64,000 bases of DNA from Chimaeribacter coloradensis (lineage in GTDB: Bacteria > Pseudomonadota > Gammaproteobacteria > Enterobacterales > Enterobacteriaceae). Made by a program: the position numbers and the translations under genes. Below, in pieces: positions 63,177 to 64,000 of the stretch; within the stretch, counting starts at the first letter, position 1, and each line of letters begins with the position of its first letter. The stretch lies in contig NZ_PJZH01000001.1 of the NCBI RefSeq assembly GCF_002858715.1, positions 1-64,000 of the forward strand, in the 5' to 3' direction. The notes beneath the pieces were generated by a model, which saw nothing but the letters and a program-made list of their open reading frames with translations, was not told the origin of the DNA and made no database searches.

Positions 63177-63474
63177 GTTTCGGTTGCTCATGTGTCGTTG
63201 TCTACCTGAGCCACCAAGCCTCAACCGAGCAGGGCGCGCCAGTGCGCTCGCCCTGCACCCGCGCACTTTCGGTGATCCGGCTGAATCATTGCACGCTCTC
63301 GCGTGTCCCCTCATTTCGCCTCCGGGCTTTCCGCGCCGTCGCAGACACGCTCCCGGCGTGGCTGCGACTCTCACGGGCATCCCTGCCCGTTCGCCCGGCC
63401 CTACGGCTCCATTCGGCAATGATTTTTACGCCCCCACCACCTCTGCAAACCAGCAAGTATGTGAGGAAATAGTA
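63177..63474 (-). repeat. Structured multi-hairpin repeat, copy 3 (subtype B)
   Basis: 298 bp in reverse orientation, with the same ends and length as copy 2. Stems: GCAGGGCG/CGCCCTGC (63229-63236 with 63249-63256), CACGC-TCTC-GCGTG (63292-63305; loop GAGA on the element strand), CACGCT/GGCGTG near 63347-63361, and ACGGGCA/TGCCCGT (63373-63379 with 63384-63390). The last stem differs from copy 2 and from copies 1 and 4 by paired changes. Confidence 0.85.
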
Positions 63475-63571
63475 GGGGGAGGTTTTTAAGCGTGATGTGT
63501 GCTTTTTCCGCTCTGCATTTTCATGTGGCAGCGATTTTCGTGCCTGCTTTAAAACCTAAAAAGACCTTATC
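63475..63571. repeat. Spacer between head-to-head repeat copies 3 and 4
   Basis: 97 bp. Its first 70 bp (around GTGATGTGTGCTTTTTCCG and GGCAGCGATTTTCGTGCC) resemble the stretch beyond copy 2 (46819-46890), so the conserved element reaches further than the 298-bp core on this side. Confidence 0.6.
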
Positions 63572-63880
63572 GACTCTTTCCTTACATAGCCAAGGATTTG
63601 CAGAAGTGGTGGGGGCATTAAATTATTGCCGACGAGGACGCAGGGCCGGGCGAGCACACAGGGATGTGTGCGAGAGGGACAGCCACGCTGGGAGCGTGTC
63701 TGTACCGGCCCGAAAAGCCCGGAGGACGCTGGAGGGGAGCCGCGGGAGCGGCCAATAATTCTGCCGGATCACCCAAGGCGCGGGGATGCAAGGGGTGGGC
63801 GCCTACGCGCCCCTTGCGCGGTGGCGGCAGCGGAGCCGCAGAAAGACACCGGGCGTTTGCCAACGCAACCGCCGCCGATC
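63572..63880 (+). repeat. Structured multi-hairpin repeat, copy 4 (subtype A)
   Basis: About 309 bp, in the orientation of copy 1. It begins GACTCTTTCCTTACATAGCC and shows stems GCACAC/GTGTGC (63654-63659 with 63666-63671), CACGCT/AGCGTG near 63684-63698, GCCGC-GGGA-GCGGC (63739-63752), GCAAGGGG/CCCCTTGC (63788-63795 with 63810-63817), and GCGGC/GCCGC near 63825-63840. The head module is more degraded than in copies 2 and 3. From 63881 to 64000 I see nothing further that can be named. Confidence 0.82.
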
Positions 63881-64000
63881 TAAGAAAACGCCCCCACATG
63901 CCCATGTGATCCCCCCTGAAAAATTTAAAAACAAAAAACCGTGATACCCTTTGCAATAAATAGCGGCCGATCCCAAAAGTGTCACGCCCCGCACGGTATG

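Noticed and set aside
63618-63956. 112-codon minus-strand frame at the right edge
   Set aside because: It is the antisense of repeat copy 4; no supporting features.
1-64000. CRISPR arrays, tRNA or rRNA genes, insertion-sequence transposases and prophage genes
   Set aside because: No regularly spaced direct repeats, no cloverleaf or rRNA sequence and no transposase, integrase or phage structural frame was recognised. The repeated elements carry no protein of their own.

Overview
The window is a stretch of chromosome from a high-GC member of the Enterobacterales. The evidence is the set of housekeeping genes that match the Escherichia coli glnHPQ-dps-rhtA-ompX-ybiT-moeAB neighbourhood almost residue for residue (rlmF, glnQPH, ybiI, dps, tam, rhtA, ompX, ybiT, moeB, moeA, plus tsx, elaA and betTIBA). 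I do not name a genus. The order is broken up relative to E. coli by several inserted accessory blocks.

Layout. 1-408: a copy of a structured intergenic repeat, then a flavin reductase gene and rlmF (to 2.2 kb). 2.2-4.7 kb: the glutamine ABC transporter glnHPQ with a recognisable sigma54/NtrC control region, then ybiI. 5.5-18.7 kb: a complete group 2 type (ABC-transporter dependent) capsule locus. Region 1 is kpsFEDCS on the plus strand without kpsU. The serotype region has only two genes, a 1173-residue GT/HAD protein and an O-acetyltransferase, of visibly lower GC. Region 3 is kpsMT on the minus strand, with the serotype genes behind it. 19.2-22.9 kb: dps, tam, rhtA, ompX. 23-27.2 kb: a periplasmic redox module (molybdopterin oxidoreductase, cytochrome b, small periplasmic protein) divergent from a CusRS/HprRS-like two-component system, with a perfect CusR-type palindrome between them. 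27.3-30.2 kb: an EptB-type phosphoethanolamine transferase and an EEP-family hydrolase. 30.2-33.8 kb: a Tat-exported type I dehydroquinate dehydratase and a UbiD-family hydroxyarylate decarboxylase under a LysR regulator. 33.8-34.7 kb: a BrnT/BrnA-like toxin-antitoxin pair. 34.7-41.1 kb: betT and betIBA (choline to glycine betaine) with the BetI operator. 41.2-46.4 kb: a ParD-like/methionine aminopeptidase pair, YceI and DcrB-like envelope proteins, elaA, and a LysR regulator with a DUF606 transporter pair. 46.4-47.2 kb: repeats. 47.4-53.8 kb: tsx, ybiT and a GH31 glycosidase plus MFS transporter with a LacI regulator (to 55.1 kb). 55.2-59.7 kb: an overlapping four-gene membrane glycosylation operon (GT2, methyltransferase, flippase-like protein, large polytopic protein). 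59.9-63.1 kb: moeBA and a class II aldolase. 63.1-64 kb: two more repeat copies, head to head.

The most unusual feature is the repeat family (four full copies plus partial modules). Each copy is a string of hairpins. At least three stems change sequence between copies by compensatory substitutions, and one stem keeps a GNRA loop (GGGA or GAGA) while its stem changes. This points to selection on folded nucleic acid and not on the short reading frames inside it.

Other points worth following: the minimal capsule serotype region, the CusR-box redox module, the exported dehydroquinate dehydratase, the methionine aminopeptidase in a toxin-antitoxin-like gene pair, and the GtrB-like operon. All assignments are from reading the sequence and remembered family features; no database search was run.
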